Positions 36,701 through 49,000 of a stretch of 64,000 nucleotides of DNA are shown in pieces. The position numbers were made by a program, and so were the translations under genes. The notes under the pieces were generated by a model. The model ran no database searches, was not told the DNA's origin, and saw only the letters and a program-made list of their open reading frames with translations. The stretch is from Heterotrichella gracilis. Lineage: Eukaryota; Sar; Xanthophyceae; Tribonematales; Xanthonemataceae. Numbering within the stretch: the stretch's first letter is position 1; the number at the start of each line of letters is the position of its first letter. The stretch covers positions 27,237 to 91,236 of the forward strand of contig JAULBX010016304.1 of the NCBI GenBank assembly GCA_032358255.1, given 5' to 3'.

Positions 36701-39700
36701 GTGGACACGGGGCTGTGGGCTGTGGGGGATAGGTGGGTGTTGGTGTGGGGCGGGGTTGATGAACCGCAGTTTGTGGGGATAAAGAGTTTTCTATTGTGGT
36801 CCTGTGCAATATACTGCGGCCCGGATATTTCTGTCATTAACACTCATGGCTGGTTGTTTCCAGAATTTCACCATACAAATTCCCATCGAAGGCAGAGATC
36901 TTTGCAGAAGTCATTTGATTCTCCTCTTCTCCCCTCTAACATCATGACTTTCTCCCCTTCCCAACATTAAATTCTTCGTTCTAAACCCTGCTTCCCTGCC
37001 ATGCCCTGTAGGATTGAGAAGGACGTGTGGTCATCCTACCGCCAGACATCAGGGCCTTCCTGATCTTCAAAACCCTAAACCCTTGTTCCCTGCCCCACCC
37101 CATAGGGTTGAGAAGGATGTGTGGGCCTCCCTCCCGTCTGACATCAGCACCTTCCTCATGGCGGAGCTGAGCTACTTTGACGACCTCACGGGGATCAGCG
37201 GCCAGCTGTTTCCAGTCCCCAGGGATGAGCGCAAGGCCAAGGCGGTGGAGATATTGTCGACAAAACAGGTGGGGAAGGGAACGGAAGGGCGATTGTATCG
37301 TGGACCCTTTGAGTAACAGGTGAAGCATGCCACCCCGTTGCCCACCCAACCACTGTCGTCAGGCCTGCTGACACCTCCTCATGCCCCCCTCCACCCACTA
37401 ACCCACCATGGGTGATCTCCAACATTCACCACCGCCACCCACTCACACACACCACACCACCTCTCACCCGCAGCTCCCGCAGGAGAGAATGATCTTTTTA
37501 TATTTCTATATATTATTTTTTCCGGGTTATAATCGCCAGAAATTGCCCTGGTTTTTGACAACCCCACCGCCCCACTGCAGCTCCCGCGCGACGACCTGTA
37601 CCTGCCCACCAACCCCCACCAGCGCGGGGTCTCGCTCATACCATCAAGCGGCACGCCCATGCCCTCAGCCGCAAAGCAGATTTTTGTCATCCCTTTTAAT
37701 AATTATATCCATACAGGGTATAAAAGACCAGGAACCGTCCCCCATGACGACTCATCGGAATAACACCCCCACCCCCTCTGCAGCTCCCGCGCGACGACCT
37801 GTACCTGCCCACCAACCCCCACCAACGCGTGGTATCGCTCATTCCCTCAAGCGGCACGCCCATGCCCTCAGCCGCAAAGTGCCCCGTGCTGGCCGCGTTC
37901 AATGTGGTGGAACAGGGGGAGGAGTATGGCGAGGACGCAGGGGAGGAGACCGGCAAGGTGCAGGCGCTCATCTTCAAGGTTGGGGATGACTGCAGGCAGG
38001 ATGTGCTGGCGCTGCAGGTGAGAAAAATGCAATCGGAGAAAAGACAAAGAACAGTTTGAGACGGGACAATCGCGTTGCCATGCTTGGTGTGGGGTGATGC
38101 CAATGTCATGGCGCAGTGTGTGGGGTGGGTGAGGTAGTTCAACTGCGGTGCCATGCGTAGTGCTTGGGTGGTTCAGTTCCAGTAACATTGGTGAATGGAT
38201 GCCCTATAGAAGATAGATACCTCACCTGAAACCCCTCCGCAGGTCATTTCCCTGCTCAAGGGCGCCTTCCGCAAGGCCGGCCTAGACCTGTACCTGGCGC
38301 CCTATGGGGTGCTGCCAACTGGCAACGAGTGCGGCATCATTGAGGTGGTGCCAAACTCCAAATCGAGGTCTGGGCTGGGGGAGATTGCGGATGGGGGCCT
38401 GTATGAGATCTTCCAGCAGGAGTTTGGGGCCCCCGGGTCTGAGCGCTTTGAGAAGGCGCGGGAGAACTTCATAAAGTCCAGCGCAGGGTGAGGCCTGAGG
38501 GGCTAGGGTTTAAACTAGGGTTTGGACTTGGGTTGGGGGCTGCATGGGGCTTCACGTTGGGATGCGTGTTGTGCATCCATGTTTTCGTTGTTTTGACCCT
38601 GGATTGCACACCTTGCAAAGATGCACACCTTGTCAAGCTGCAGCCCAGCCATGTGGCAACAGGGCCTGCAAACCCACCTTCACCTGCATGTGTACCAATG
38701 CCCTGCAAGCACTGACCTGGACGTATGCCCAAACCCTACAAAAACCCTATCGCAGGTACGCCGTGGCCTCCTACCTGCTCCAGGCCAAGGACAGGCACAA
38801 CGGGAATCTATTGGTGGACTCAATGGGCCACCTGGTGCACATAGATTTCGGGTACATCTTGGAGATTTCGCCGGGGGGCAACATGAAATTTGAGAGCGCG
38901 GCGTTCAAGCTGAGCCACGAAATGGCGCAGCTGCTGGATCCCGAGGGCAACCGGCAGTCCCCGCATTTCAAGAAATTCGAGCAGCTGGTCATCCGGGGAT
39001 ACTTGGTGGTGAGCTTTCCTCCATGCTTTTATGGAGGAATATGAATATGCATGCCTCCCTGGTATACCATGCTGGTGCTCCGAGCAATCACGTTTTTAAT
39101 GCAGCCTGCCATCGCTCTGGATACTCTCAGCGTACAACCCTTCCAAAAGCCCTTCCAAACCCCATCCAAACCCTTATACCCTTCTAATTTTCCACCTGGT
39201 TATAAACCCTCCTACCCAAAACCCTATCCCGCAGGCTCGCGGCGTGGCGGAGGCCATCATCGCCACCGTGGCCCTCCAGGCGCACTCTGGCCTGCCCTGC
39301 TTTGGCATCGGCCTGCCGCTCACCAACCTGCGCAAGCGATTCAACCTGGAGCTAAGTGATGCACAGGCGGCAGCCGCCATGCAGCGGCTCATTTATGACG
39401 CGTATGACAAGGTGGGTGGGTTTAGGGTTTAGGGTTATATACGACGCATATGACGTGATGGGTGGGGGATTGGGTGCGTAGTGGGTGCAAGGAAGGCCGG
39501 GGTATGGCGCATGCAGTGGCATGTATGAGGCATTGGATTGGATTCTTGTGTGTGGGTGTATAGTTGAGTGGGGGTGGGAGATGATGTCAAGGTCACGATT
39601 AAGGGGGTATTGCATTAGCTCATACGTAGTGCAACAATGATGTTAGGTGGTGGATGCACGGAGTGGTGTATGAATGCCATGAGCAGTTGATCGATGATCC

Positions 39701-39778
39701 CTTTTCCCCCTTGTGTTGCAGTGGACCACCGGCTTCTACGACTACGTGCAATACCTGCAGAACGCAATACCCATGTAG
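24718..39778 (+). CDS. PI4KA: Phosphatidylinositol 4-kinase alpha, type III (30 exons, about 2,005 aa)
   Basis: Exons: 24718-24918, 25137-25270, 25631-26161, 26412-26631, 26943-27006, 27278-27568, 27908-28119, 28750-28953, 29322-29480, 29697-29921, 30140-30295, 30631-30885, 31073-31338, 31578-31683, 31962-32181, 32517-32682, 33005-33179, 33482-33613, 33997-34164, 34404-34612, 34970-35081, 35283-35477, 35746-36006, 36506-36732, 37106-37268, 37784-38017, 38243-38487, 38756-39008, 39235-39411, 39722-39778. All 29 junctions keep phase, giving a length equal to plant PI4K-alpha1. The long N-terminal part is helical solenoid-like. The PIK domain is visible ([20 protein letters not shown]) and a complete kinase domain follows. 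The enzyme makes PtdIns4P at the plasma membrane. The start may instead be ATG 24682, adding 12 residues. Confidence 0.95.
28039..28530 (+). repeat. Three 196-bp tandem units across a PI4K exon end and its intron
   Basis: The sequence AGCCTGGCTGCTG recurs at 28039, 28235 and 28431, exactly 196 bp apart. Each unit holds the last 27 codons of exon 27908-28119 ([20 protein letters not shown]), its GTGGGG donor and about 110 bp of intron. Units 2 and 3 remain open in the coding frame but lack a phase-0 acceptor, so they are probably intronic. Confidence 0.9.
36040..36102. repeat. Perfect 21-bp inverted repeat in a PI4K intron
   Basis: Arms at 36040-36060 and 36082-36102 are exact reverse complements around a 21-nt loop that can pair further (TTTTGGGCCAAAA). 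Each arm contains a telomere-like CTAGGGTTTA core. Transcription would give a stable hairpin 34 nt after the donor at 36007. Confidence 0.9.
37578..37676 (+). repeat. Intronic copy of a kinase-domain exon start with intact acceptor
   Basis: About 97 bp of exon 37784-38017 and its CTGCAG acceptor are repeated 203 bp upstream. The copy keeps 33 of the exon's first codons, with few changes, and then runs into unrelated sequence with an in-frame stop near 37760. Splicing to this acceptor would give a truncated kinase. Confidence 0.85.
37784..39778 (+). other. PI4K-alpha catalytic domain
   Basis: Five exons encode roughly residues 1685-2005. Seen in order: [34 protein letters not shown], the ATP-site lysine in [13 protein letters not shown], the catalytic loop KDRHNGNLL, the activation-loop start HIDFGYILE, and the alpha-specific tail [19 protein letters not shown] ending [18 protein letters not shown]. 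The conserved catalytic residues (Lys, Asp-Arg-His-Asn, DFG) are all present. A partial copy of the first of these exons lies in the preceding intron at 37578-37676. Confidence 0.95.
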
Positions 39779-40757
39779 GGCTTTCGCCAGGCGGCCAAAC
39801 CCTACCCAGGGTTTTCACGGCCTTAGGCAGATGGCACCAATGGCGTGGCTGTGCCAGGGGGTTGGAGGGTGCAGCTGGCTGTGGAAGCTCTGGGTGCACA
39901 CATGGCTGGTGGCCCTGAAGGGCACCTAAATCCCAAGAAATTCATGATTATATACAGGGCTGTGCCCCTTGTAGGAGTGTCTTTTTCATAGATGGCTGGC
40001 CGTGTGCCAAGGGGACTGCTTGTAGGGCATTGCCGGGGTAGCCTGGAGGGAGTACTGAGCTATCCTATTTTCCTCTAAGTTTATGTTTCATCTTATTTAG
40101 TCCGACCATCGTGCGCTTTGATATACATATGGTATTGAGTTTGCCCTGTTTAATGGCAGTGTCGATCAGTGCACACCCTGTTGGGAGCCCAGACAATTGT
40201 GCACTTGCAGATTGTGACTGTGACCCCGTTGGTGGATGCCAGAGTGAAGACCCTCCAAGCGTGCTTTCAGTTAGTGATACATGGGACAGGTTGGCCAGCG
40301 TCAGGCCAAGAGAAACCATCAGAAATGGGTGTGCTACTTCACACTGGGTTGAATCAAGCTGGGTGCTGTGCGTTTGCTATGGTTTAGGGTTTAGGGTTTC
40401 GGCCGCAGCTGCTGAGCTGGGAGAGCTCACTGTAGAGCCAATACTCCTTGCAATGCAACGGTATGCGGCGCTGTGCCAGCGAATATAGTTTTACAGGCCT
40501 GCAAGGTTCAACAACTGGAGCCAAGCGTTTTCAGGGTGGTGATATACTGAGTTCCAAGCTCCACCAAGCTGAATCGAAACTTGGTGGTGGTGTAGCTGCC
40601 AAAACCAGCATATGTACAATAACCTGCTGCTCACGATTGTGTACACAGGTAGCTTGAGCCTGGCTGTAGTGTGGTTTCTCCAACCAATGCCCAACGCATC
40701 CCAGCCTTGAACTTGACATCTTGGGCATAAAGCATGGGTGCTGCACGAGGTAGACCA
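39779..40757. other. Convergent 3' region between PI4K-alpha and the RNA ligase
   Basis: No coding sequence is supported. It contains 3' UTRs of both genes and a TTTAGGG tract at about 40383-40400. A minus-strand TGTAA (plus-strand TTACA about 40488-40492) lies about 265 nt after the ligase stop. Confidence 0.5.
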
Positions 40758-42028
40758 TCACTTTCCCTTGAGCAAGTACTTGTTGGAGACTACTTTGAAG
40801 GAAAGCCCACCTCCGTTTTTCCTGAACACCACTCCCTCGCGCTGGGTATCTGCCAGCACGCTGCGACCCTCGGCAAATTGGAGGAGCTCGCTGACTGGCT
40901 GGAGGGGCATGCTGGCCTCTATGACTGGGACGTGAATCAACCCAATATCGTTCACCATGTCCCGTCGCACGCTGGGCTGGAGATGTTCACCTGCAGTGCA
41001 CACACCTGGTGAGCTGAAAAGGTTGTGACTTGGTAAGTGGGTCTCAGCCACTAGGCAACTATGCCTGCAGTTGGCAACAGTGGGCTATGCACGTGCACCA
41101 TGGTTACCAATGTGGTAACTAAGGGCGGGAAATGCTTACCTGCGTCGATGTCGTAGACGTCAAACACGTAGAACTGGAGCTCCTTGAGCTTGTAGATGTT
41201 CTTTCCCCCAGCCCCGGGGCCCACCATCTCCCCTTGCACCGCCAGGTTCCGCCCCACCGCCCGCAGCTTGCCCTCCACGTCAGTTGCTTCGGCGACCCTC
41301 CAAAACGCGCTCTTCTCCTCCTGCTTCAGCTCGCGAGTGCGGGAGCAAACACCAAACTCGCCGTCCATCAAGTAGCAGGTCATGGACTGGCCATCCAGCT
41401 TCTCAGTGACCTCAAACTCGGCGCCACTTTGCATGCATGCATCCACCTCGTTGACGAGGTTTTGGACGCGTTCCTGCTCGGTCTTGGGGATGCGTGAAGG
41501 GAAGGGACCCTTGAAGTCTCCTTCCAGCGGTTCAGGTGCCTCCCATTTGACGATTCCCAGTGCTTCAGCCAGGTCGTCGCCTTCTTGGTATGCGCTCAAA
41601 TCTACCCCTGGAAGGGCATCACCTCTAACCAGCAACCCTTGAGAAAGCTGGCCACGCAGCTTGACAGTCTTCAGGCGCTCGCCCTTGATGCCCTCATATT
41701 CGCTTGGCTCTTTGTCTTTGGAAAGGAACGGCGCAAGCTTGGTTGGCACCCATGCATCAACCTCAACATACAGTGCGGTTTCCCCTTCTTGGAACTCGCC
41801 CTTCTGCACCACCACCCTCCAGCCGCCGACGACGGCGCACTCGATGGCATCTGCCCCTTTAATGGGTACGAGTTTGTCGACAGTACGCACGGTCGCCAGT
41901 TTCCTCATTGCAGCAAGCGAGGAGAAACGTGCTCGGGGTTGGACCCAGGAATGGACACCCTGAGCTAGGCGGGGGACTGACCGAAACGTATTTGTGGAAA
42001 ACGTGTTCTTGAGCAGCAGTGTTGCCAT
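40758..42028 (-). CDS. RNA ligase, DRB0094/Rnl5-like family (2 exons, 373 aa)
   Basis: Exons 42028-41140 and 40990-40758 join in phase 1 through a split Gly codon. The first 45 residues (MATLLLKNTFSTNTFRSVPR) are Arg/Ser-rich with few acids, as in mitochondrial or plastid presequences; ATG 42028 was chosen over the in-frame GTG at 42040. An N-terminal OB-like region (LATVRTVDKLVPIKGADAIE) precedes the nucleotidyltransferase core. Motif I, EVTEKLDGQSMTCYL, carries the AMP-accepting lysine. Motif IV is REGVVFR and motif V is SFKVVSNKYLLK. Deinococcus DRB0094 and related ligases seal nicked RNA through an RNA-adenylate intermediate. The full set of motifs suggests an active enzyme for organellar RNA repair or editing-like sealing; the actual substrate is unknown. 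Confidence 0.88.
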
Positions 42029-42762
42029 TTTCAAAACCACAGTCTGTTTGTGAACTGTCGAGTGCGCGGGGTTTGCCGTAAGTAGTTGTGGCGAACTTCG
42101 CCGAGAAGATGACCATCGCAGAGTTTAGGGTAACTTTGGGGCAGGGCAAACCCTAGAAAACCCTTGGCAAACCCCTGAGGATACCCCCTACCCCCCCTAC
42201 CAAAAACCCATACCCATGCTGCCAATAAATGCAATATAATAGGATCCCGTCGGCCGTGCTTGAAAGACAGCAGTGGTAGCCATCGTTTGCTAACGTTACA
42301 GCAGTCGATGGCCCCATCACAAACACCGCGGTACAACACATGCGCACACCCAGGGGAGCCACTGGGCTAGAAAAACAGCTCTATTGAGCGAGTAGTCGAT
42401 TAAAACTGCCCTGTACGTCGTAAGGAGATAAAAAGAGGAAATGCGCAAAGTTTCAACAAGGCATGTGCACCATGCCTGGTGACAGCATAAACCTCATTGT
42501 CCGGCACCGCACATGTGGCTGTCAAGCACCCTCGCATCAGGTGTGTGCAGCTAATTGCAGCCTTCCCTCCCAGCACCGGGTCAAAAGCACTCAACGCACC
42601 TCCCGCGCCCTTCATTGCGTCTATTGACTTCCATTCTACAGTCTCCCCGCCCCCCCTCTCCTGCAATTGTCCCAACCATTGGTGACAACCCCCCCACTCC
42701 CACCCACAATGCGTAGTGTCATTTCCCCCTTGCTCCCCCAGAACCCCGCCCCACCCTCCATC
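42029..42762. other. Intergenic region between golgin 3' end and RNA ligase 5' end
   Basis: Both genes are on the minus strand, so this is the golgin 3' flank and the ligase promoter. No gene is supported. A minus-strand TGTAA (plus-strand TTACA 42295-42299) is about 465 nt after the golgin stop. Confidence 0.45.
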
Positions 42763-43014
42763 CTACCCGTAAAAGCCCTGCAGATCATCCGCCACCGCAT
42801 TGCCCCCCGGCATGACCCTCTGCGCCAGAGCGACCTTGCAGCGCTGCACGTCCTGCGGGCTGAACTGGAGCATGGTGGCCAGCACTGGCAGCAGCTGGGT
42901 GGACTCGCCTGTCTCGTAGAACTTGAGCATGACATTCTTCAGGTAGTTGAGGTCCACCGCAGAGTTGCCGATGGCCTGGCGCTTGTGCTCCCGCTCAACC
43001 TCGCGCAGGGTTTC
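42763..43014 (-). other. GRIP domain
   Basis: The last exon encodes NYLKNVMLKFYETGE and LLPVLATMLQFSPQDVQR, which match the GRIP consensus (YLKN-V-L-F then P-V-L-LL-FSP). The invariant Tyr of the domain, which contacts Arl1-type GTPases, is present. The protein ends 35 residues after the FSP element. Confidence 0.92.
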
Positions 43015-46000
43015 CTGCAAGGGTTTTGGGGAGGGCGGGCTAGGGTTTGTGCTGGCGATCCTCCTGGTGGAAGGACTTTGCAGGTTTTTGGAGGGGATGC
43101 ACAAAGCTCTGGGGTACACGGGTTATGAGGGCAGACCATGAATTTGACCGGATGCTTCCATCTAGAACCAACTATCCTATGATGCGCACATTTACCATTC
43201 CATTCCCAGCCCCTGCTCCACATCATCAATCACGTAGAGCACCCCCTACTCCCATGCCCACCAATACCTCCATACCCCTTCTTACCCACCTTGAGCAGCT
43301 TCTCCTGCTGCTGCCTCAGCTCCACCTCCCGCTCCAGCTCTGCCAGCTCAGCCTCAAGCACAGCCACACGCGCAGAAGCAGCGGCGGCAACTTCAGCGGC
43401 GGCGGGGCCTGGCGGCTGGTGGGGTGATGACAGCATGGACAGCAGGCGGTTGTCGTGGAAGGAGGCTGCGGGGGGTGGTAGTGGCATGAAAATAGGGGGA
43501 GGAACGTGTGCAAGCGCATGTGTGTGGGGGGAGGGGAAAGCGGGATGCACATGGTCAGCTATGCACCAGATACCCACCCTACACCCTACTGCAACGACCC
43601 GCCAGCACCATACGCTACCCACCTGCATCGTTGAGCATATCATCCAGTCCAAAGTTGCCCGACATGGTGGACATAGACCTGCGGGGTGTGGGCGAGCTGG
43701 AAGAGGCCAGTGCACCGCTGCCGTACTCGCCTGCAAGCAAAATGCACAAACCGGCTGTGAGCACGATACAATAGGGCAAACGATTCCTGCTTGCGCCCAT
43801 GGTGGTGACATGTGGTCCCCCCGCACATGGCAGTGTATTGTGGTCTCCCACGCATGCACAATGCAAACCTTCCATCCCCTGTTGTGCAAACAAACCCCAC
43901 ATGCCACTTCACTCCCCCATCCACAAGACTGCCACAGCGCATCAAGAACCTAGGTGCAGTGATCCCATCGGCATCCCCATCAACACCACCTCATTCATGC
44001 CATTCCATAATCCACCTCAAACTCTCCCCCACTCATTTACCAAACTGCACCTCCACCCCACCCTCTCCCACCACCCCACACCCCACCTGACTGCCGCGCT
44101 ATGGTCCCCGGCCCATGCCCCCTGGGCGGCGTCGCATCCCCGCCCCCCACGGGGATCATGGCGGGGGTTGAAGCTTCCGACAGCGCCTCCCTGAGCCCCG
44201 CCATCTCCTGTCGCAGGTGTGCGTTTGACTCGAGTAGCTTGCCCACCTCCTCGTCCTTGGCCTCAGCCACCCGCAGGGAGGTGTCACGGAAGGAGGTGTA
44301 CTCGGAGCGCAGAGTGGACAGCTCCTGGGACAGGGCCTGAGGACAGGGGATGGGGGTGAGTGGGGTGATGTTTGGGGACTGTGATGTGCGAGGCTTGGGG
44401 GTTGGAATATGTGAGATTGGGAAACTGTGAGGTGTGGTCGGACCAGAGGGGAGCAGCTTGCAGGGCAGGGCATGGGGATTCCACTGCATTGACAGAAGCG
44501 GCCACTGCCATCACACAACAAACAACACCGCAGCAATCGCCAAACACATTAAAGTGCACCCCTTAACCCTAACGCCATAAATACTTAATAGGAATGACCA
44601 GCCCATACACAGCCCTATTCCGCCCCCCACCGTTGCCTTTGCCGCCTCCTCCGCCAGCGCCTCCATTTGGTGCTGCGCCTCAAGCAACCGCCGCTCTGCG
44701 CCCTCAAACTGCTGCTTCCACTCAGCACACGCCCTGCGGGGAAAGGTTCAGGGTTGATCTGCCAGGCGCATAGCCAAGAACAGGTACCTTATGAGTCGCC
44801 ACGGCGATGCGCCTGGTCATCATCCAAGCCAACACCTTCTCAAAACCCTTCCAAAACCTACCCATGCAAGCACACCGCTGCCTGTATACCGACTCCGCCG
44901 CCAACTTCCGCTCCTCCATCACCTCCCCATCCACTGCCCACCTGTGTGCCAACCGCCCACCCATATCACCCTCCACCACCCACCTGTACGCTGACTCCAC
45001 CGCTGCGCTGCGCTCGTCCATGACCTCGCGCACGTCCCTCAGCTGCGCCTCGTACCTCGCAACCACCAGGTCGGACTCCTCGCGGTGCCGCTGCTGGGCA
45101 AGGGACAGGGCCTCCTGCAGGGGGAGGAATAGGGAGGTTTCAAGACTATTTGGCTAAGTTATTTTAGAATTGGCAGGGTACAGTGCTCGGGGGCAGGGGT
45201 TGCCGCCTGGGCGCCCATCAGGCCCCCAGGAATGGGGCGCTGAATTAAAAACATTCATAGTTTCACAACAAACACTTCACTACAACAAACAATATCTTCA
45301 CAATTGTAATTCATGTGAATATGTGGTTAATTACGTGATATATGCAACATTACTAATGTTACATTAAACGATGAAATTCAATCAACACATATAAATGGCA
45401 TACCCACACCCCGAGCCCCGAGCCCCCTCAAAATTCCCCCACACTGCACCCTGGGAAATGGGCAGACAAGGATCGAATGAAATGACAGCGCGCCACGAAC
45501 CCATGTCAGCACTTGTGACGTAAGCTGGTCCTACAAGGCAACCAATGAGCTGTGCCCCCGCACCCACCCACCCCCTTCATCCTCTTCCCTTCCTGGTTCG
45601 AACCTGTCACCCCTGGTATGTGCATATGTGCCCCCGCACCCACCTGCGCCAGTCGCTTGGCCTCCTCCGCGGCCGCCGCCCTGGAGATTGCCTCCGCCGC
45701 CTGCGCCAGCGCCTCCCCGCTCTGCTCCTGGCCCACGCTCTGCGCACGGTGCAGCTCCTGGTCCTTAGCGCGCAGCAGCGCATGCGCACGGACCTGCACA
45801 CAGAGAGTGAGTGGGTGTCCTGTTGTGGGATTGGGATGCAATTGCAAGGCTCACTGCCAATCTGGCTGCATTGCCGATGTACATGGGTGCATGCTACTCA
45901 CTAACAGCGATATAGGCTACACAATTTAATTATGAAAAGTATCCAATATTTTCTCAAGACATAAGAATAAAAAAATACCCAGTAACTTAAAAGACATGAG

Positions 46001-49000
46001 ACAAAAATTCATAAGAGTTCCCCTTCACCCTACAGCGGCTCACCTTGTACTCCTTGAGCTCCCCCTCCAGATGGGTGATGGTGGTCTGGGATGCAGCCTG
46101 GGCATCCGCCGCCATGCGTGCCTGCGAGGAGACATAGGGTTGCGTTAGAGTTACATCAGGGTCAGTATCCATGGACATGCAACATCGCATTAAATGCCAC
46201 AACCAACATGCAGACGAGCAAGTGTAGGCAGTGGTTCATTTCCCTGCACCAGCATGGCCCCTCCCCCCCCCCCACACACACACAATACACACACACACAC
46301 AGAGACATCCACCCCACCCATCTCCCCCTGCACTGATCCACCTCAACCTCCACCCCACCCCCTCAGCTCCCTTCTCCCCTCCAAATCCCACCCCCCACAC
46401 ACACACCTCCCCCTGCACCACTCCACCTCCCCCCTCCTCCCCCCACCCGTCCCTACACCCCACCCACCCACCTCCGCCTGCAGCCGCTCCACCTCCTCCC
46501 GCACCCCCCGCAGCTCCTCCACCATGCTGGCGCTCGCCTCCTTCTTCTCCTGCGCCAGGCTGTCCATCTTCTTCTTCATGTCAGCCATGGCGCGCTTCAC
46601 CCTGCCTCGGGTGCCCTCCGACTCCTTCTTCACCTGCGCCACCTCGGCGCGCGCGGCCTCAAGCTCGGCTCGCAGGGCGGTGAGCTCCGAGTCGAGCGCG
46701 GCGACCTTCTCTTCCGCTGCGCGGCGCGCCTGGTGGGCCTGGCTGGCGCTGGCATCAGACTCGCTCTCATGCTCCTGGGGAAGCGACGTTTATTTATTTA
46801 CTATTACTTACAAATTCCTTACTTTATTACATGAGATGAAGAATCCACTGCCATGAGATTATCCTTAACTCACATATACAATTTTATTTAATGCCCTTCT
46901 CCATGCCCCATAACCCTGCCCACCACACCCCCCACTTGCTTGCCACCTTCCTCGTCAAAACCCTCCCCACCTTGATGGCTGCCTCCAGCTCCTTGACCTC
47001 CCGCGCATGCGCCTCCTTTGCCTGCTCAAGCTCCCGCTCCAGCCGCGTCTGCACCTCCCGCTGCCGCGTCTCAGCGCCAAGCAGCGACTGCTCCTTTTGG
47101 GCCAGCAGCTCGTTCAGGTCCGAAAGAAGCTGCAGCAGCGGTGGGGGAGGCATTTTAGTGGGCACATAGAAAGTTAGGGTCCAAATTACCAATCCGTTGC
47201 CATGGCTTTGCAATAATTATAGCTCCCTTTTTTTAATTGTTTTCTTGGTGTCGGAGAACATGGTATTTTGGGGAAGCTGATTCTCATCTTCCGCAACGTG
47301 ATGCGCGATAGCATGCAAGTTTTGAACAGGCAAGGAGACAACCCAGCCACCAAAAGGAACTTGGTGGCATGGCTTCAATTCTCAATTTTGTCTTTGTCGA
47401 ATATCTCATTAATATCGATTAATGGTTAAATCAAAGGCATTGCCCACCCCGCACCTCCTCCTTTGTCTCCAGCTGGGCTGACCAGTAGGCTTCCTTCTGC
47501 TTCACAGCCGCATGGGCAGCCTCCAGCTGGGCAGCGCTTGCCTGCAGCTGCTCCTTCAGCCCTGACACATCCTGCTGCAGCTGGGACACCTGGCGTGGCA
47601 GGGGAAAGGGGGGGTTTAGCGCAGCACATTGTTGTCAAATTATTTCTCCCCAAAATGTGATGTCACAGCAGGCAAGGCACCAAAATGTGCTTGGCAAGGG
47701 CTTGGCACATATTGTGTGAGTAAAGGGGTCCATGGTCCATGATGCAGCCATGCACGCAAACGTGACTAGCCTTTCCAGCCAGGTCCGTGCGTTCCTGACC
47801 ACGTAATGCAATGTATGCAATATGTATCCTTGAAGAATACCACACAGGGTGATACGCCATCCAGTGCATATACCAGGTATGCAGCGCCGTTTTGCACTTA
47901 AGTGTCTCAACACAAATTCTTAGAGATTTATATTACAGTGCAACCCCACCTTGCCCCCCTGCTCCGCCTCCTTCTTCTGCAGCTGTGCCCCCCTCTTCTT
48001 GGCGTCCGTCAGCTGCGCCGCCAGCTGCGCCACCTGCTCCTGAAGAGCAGCGGTAGCACTGGAACCATGAGCCGCGCTGCTGTTGGCCGCCTCCCGCGCG
48101 CTCTGCAACTGCTGCTCCATGGCCTGCATCTGGCTATCGCTCGCCTGCTGCAGATCCACCAGCTGCTGCTTGAGAGCGGCCACGTCCTCGTGGAGGCTGG
48201 AGATGACCCCGCGGGCTTCTGTCAGCTGTTCTGCGCTGGTGTTGGCTGCCTCGGTGGCCGTTTGTAGCTGCTGCTCCAGGAGTTGTAGCTGGCTGTCCCG
48301 CTCCTCCTGGACCTCGTTCAGCTGCTGGGTGAGCCGCTCCACCTGGCCCTGGAGGTTGGAGATGGCGGTCTGGGCGCCTGATTGTCCCTCTGCGCTGGCG
48401 GTCGCTGCTTCCCTGGCAGACTGCAGCTCCTGCTCCATGGCATGGATCTGGCTATCGCTGCCCTGCTGGAGGTCAACTTGCTGCTGTTTGAGGCTGCTGA
48501 TGTCTTCCTGTAGGCCTGCAATGACCGCTTGCGCACCAGTGTACTGCTGTGCACTGGCGCTGGCCTCCTCCTTGGCTGCCTGCAGTTGCTGTTCCAGCGA
48601 CTGCACCACAGCCTCGAGCACACCGCCTGCCGCAGCGCGTTGCTGCACCTCTGCGAGCTGAGAGGACAAGCTCTGGACCTTGGCGAAGGCTTGGGCAAGT
48701 TCCTGATGCGCCTGCTCCAGCTGCTGCTGCTGGCTCGCTGCCTGCTCCTGCAGGGATGCAACCTGCGCTGTGGCGTCAGCCAGGCCAGACCCCGCCTCTT
48801 CTGCTTTCTGGTTGGACTCCTGCAGCTGTGCAGCCAGCTGGTCATGCTGCGCGTGCTGTGCCGAGAGCTGCTGGGTCAATGCCTCGATCTCCGCCTGTTT
48901 GGCAGTCAGGAGCTGCGCGTGGTGCTCGCTGGCGCCTGCAGTGTCCTTCTCCACCTGGTCCTGGAGGGCTTGCAGCTTGGAGGCGCTGGCCGCTGTGGCC

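Noticed and set aside
43291-43953. Plus-strand ORF of 220 codons
   Set aside because: Covers golgin exons on the opposite strand and runs through their splice sites; no protein character.
46194-46856. Plus-strand proline/serine-rich ORF of 220 codons
   Set aside because: Composition artefact over a C-rich intron and an antisense coiled-coil exon.
48083-48661. Plus-strand Cys/Ser/Trp-rich ORF
   Set aside because: Antisense to the Gln-rich coiled-coil exon; CTG/CAG-type codons read backwards give Cys, Ser and Leu runs.
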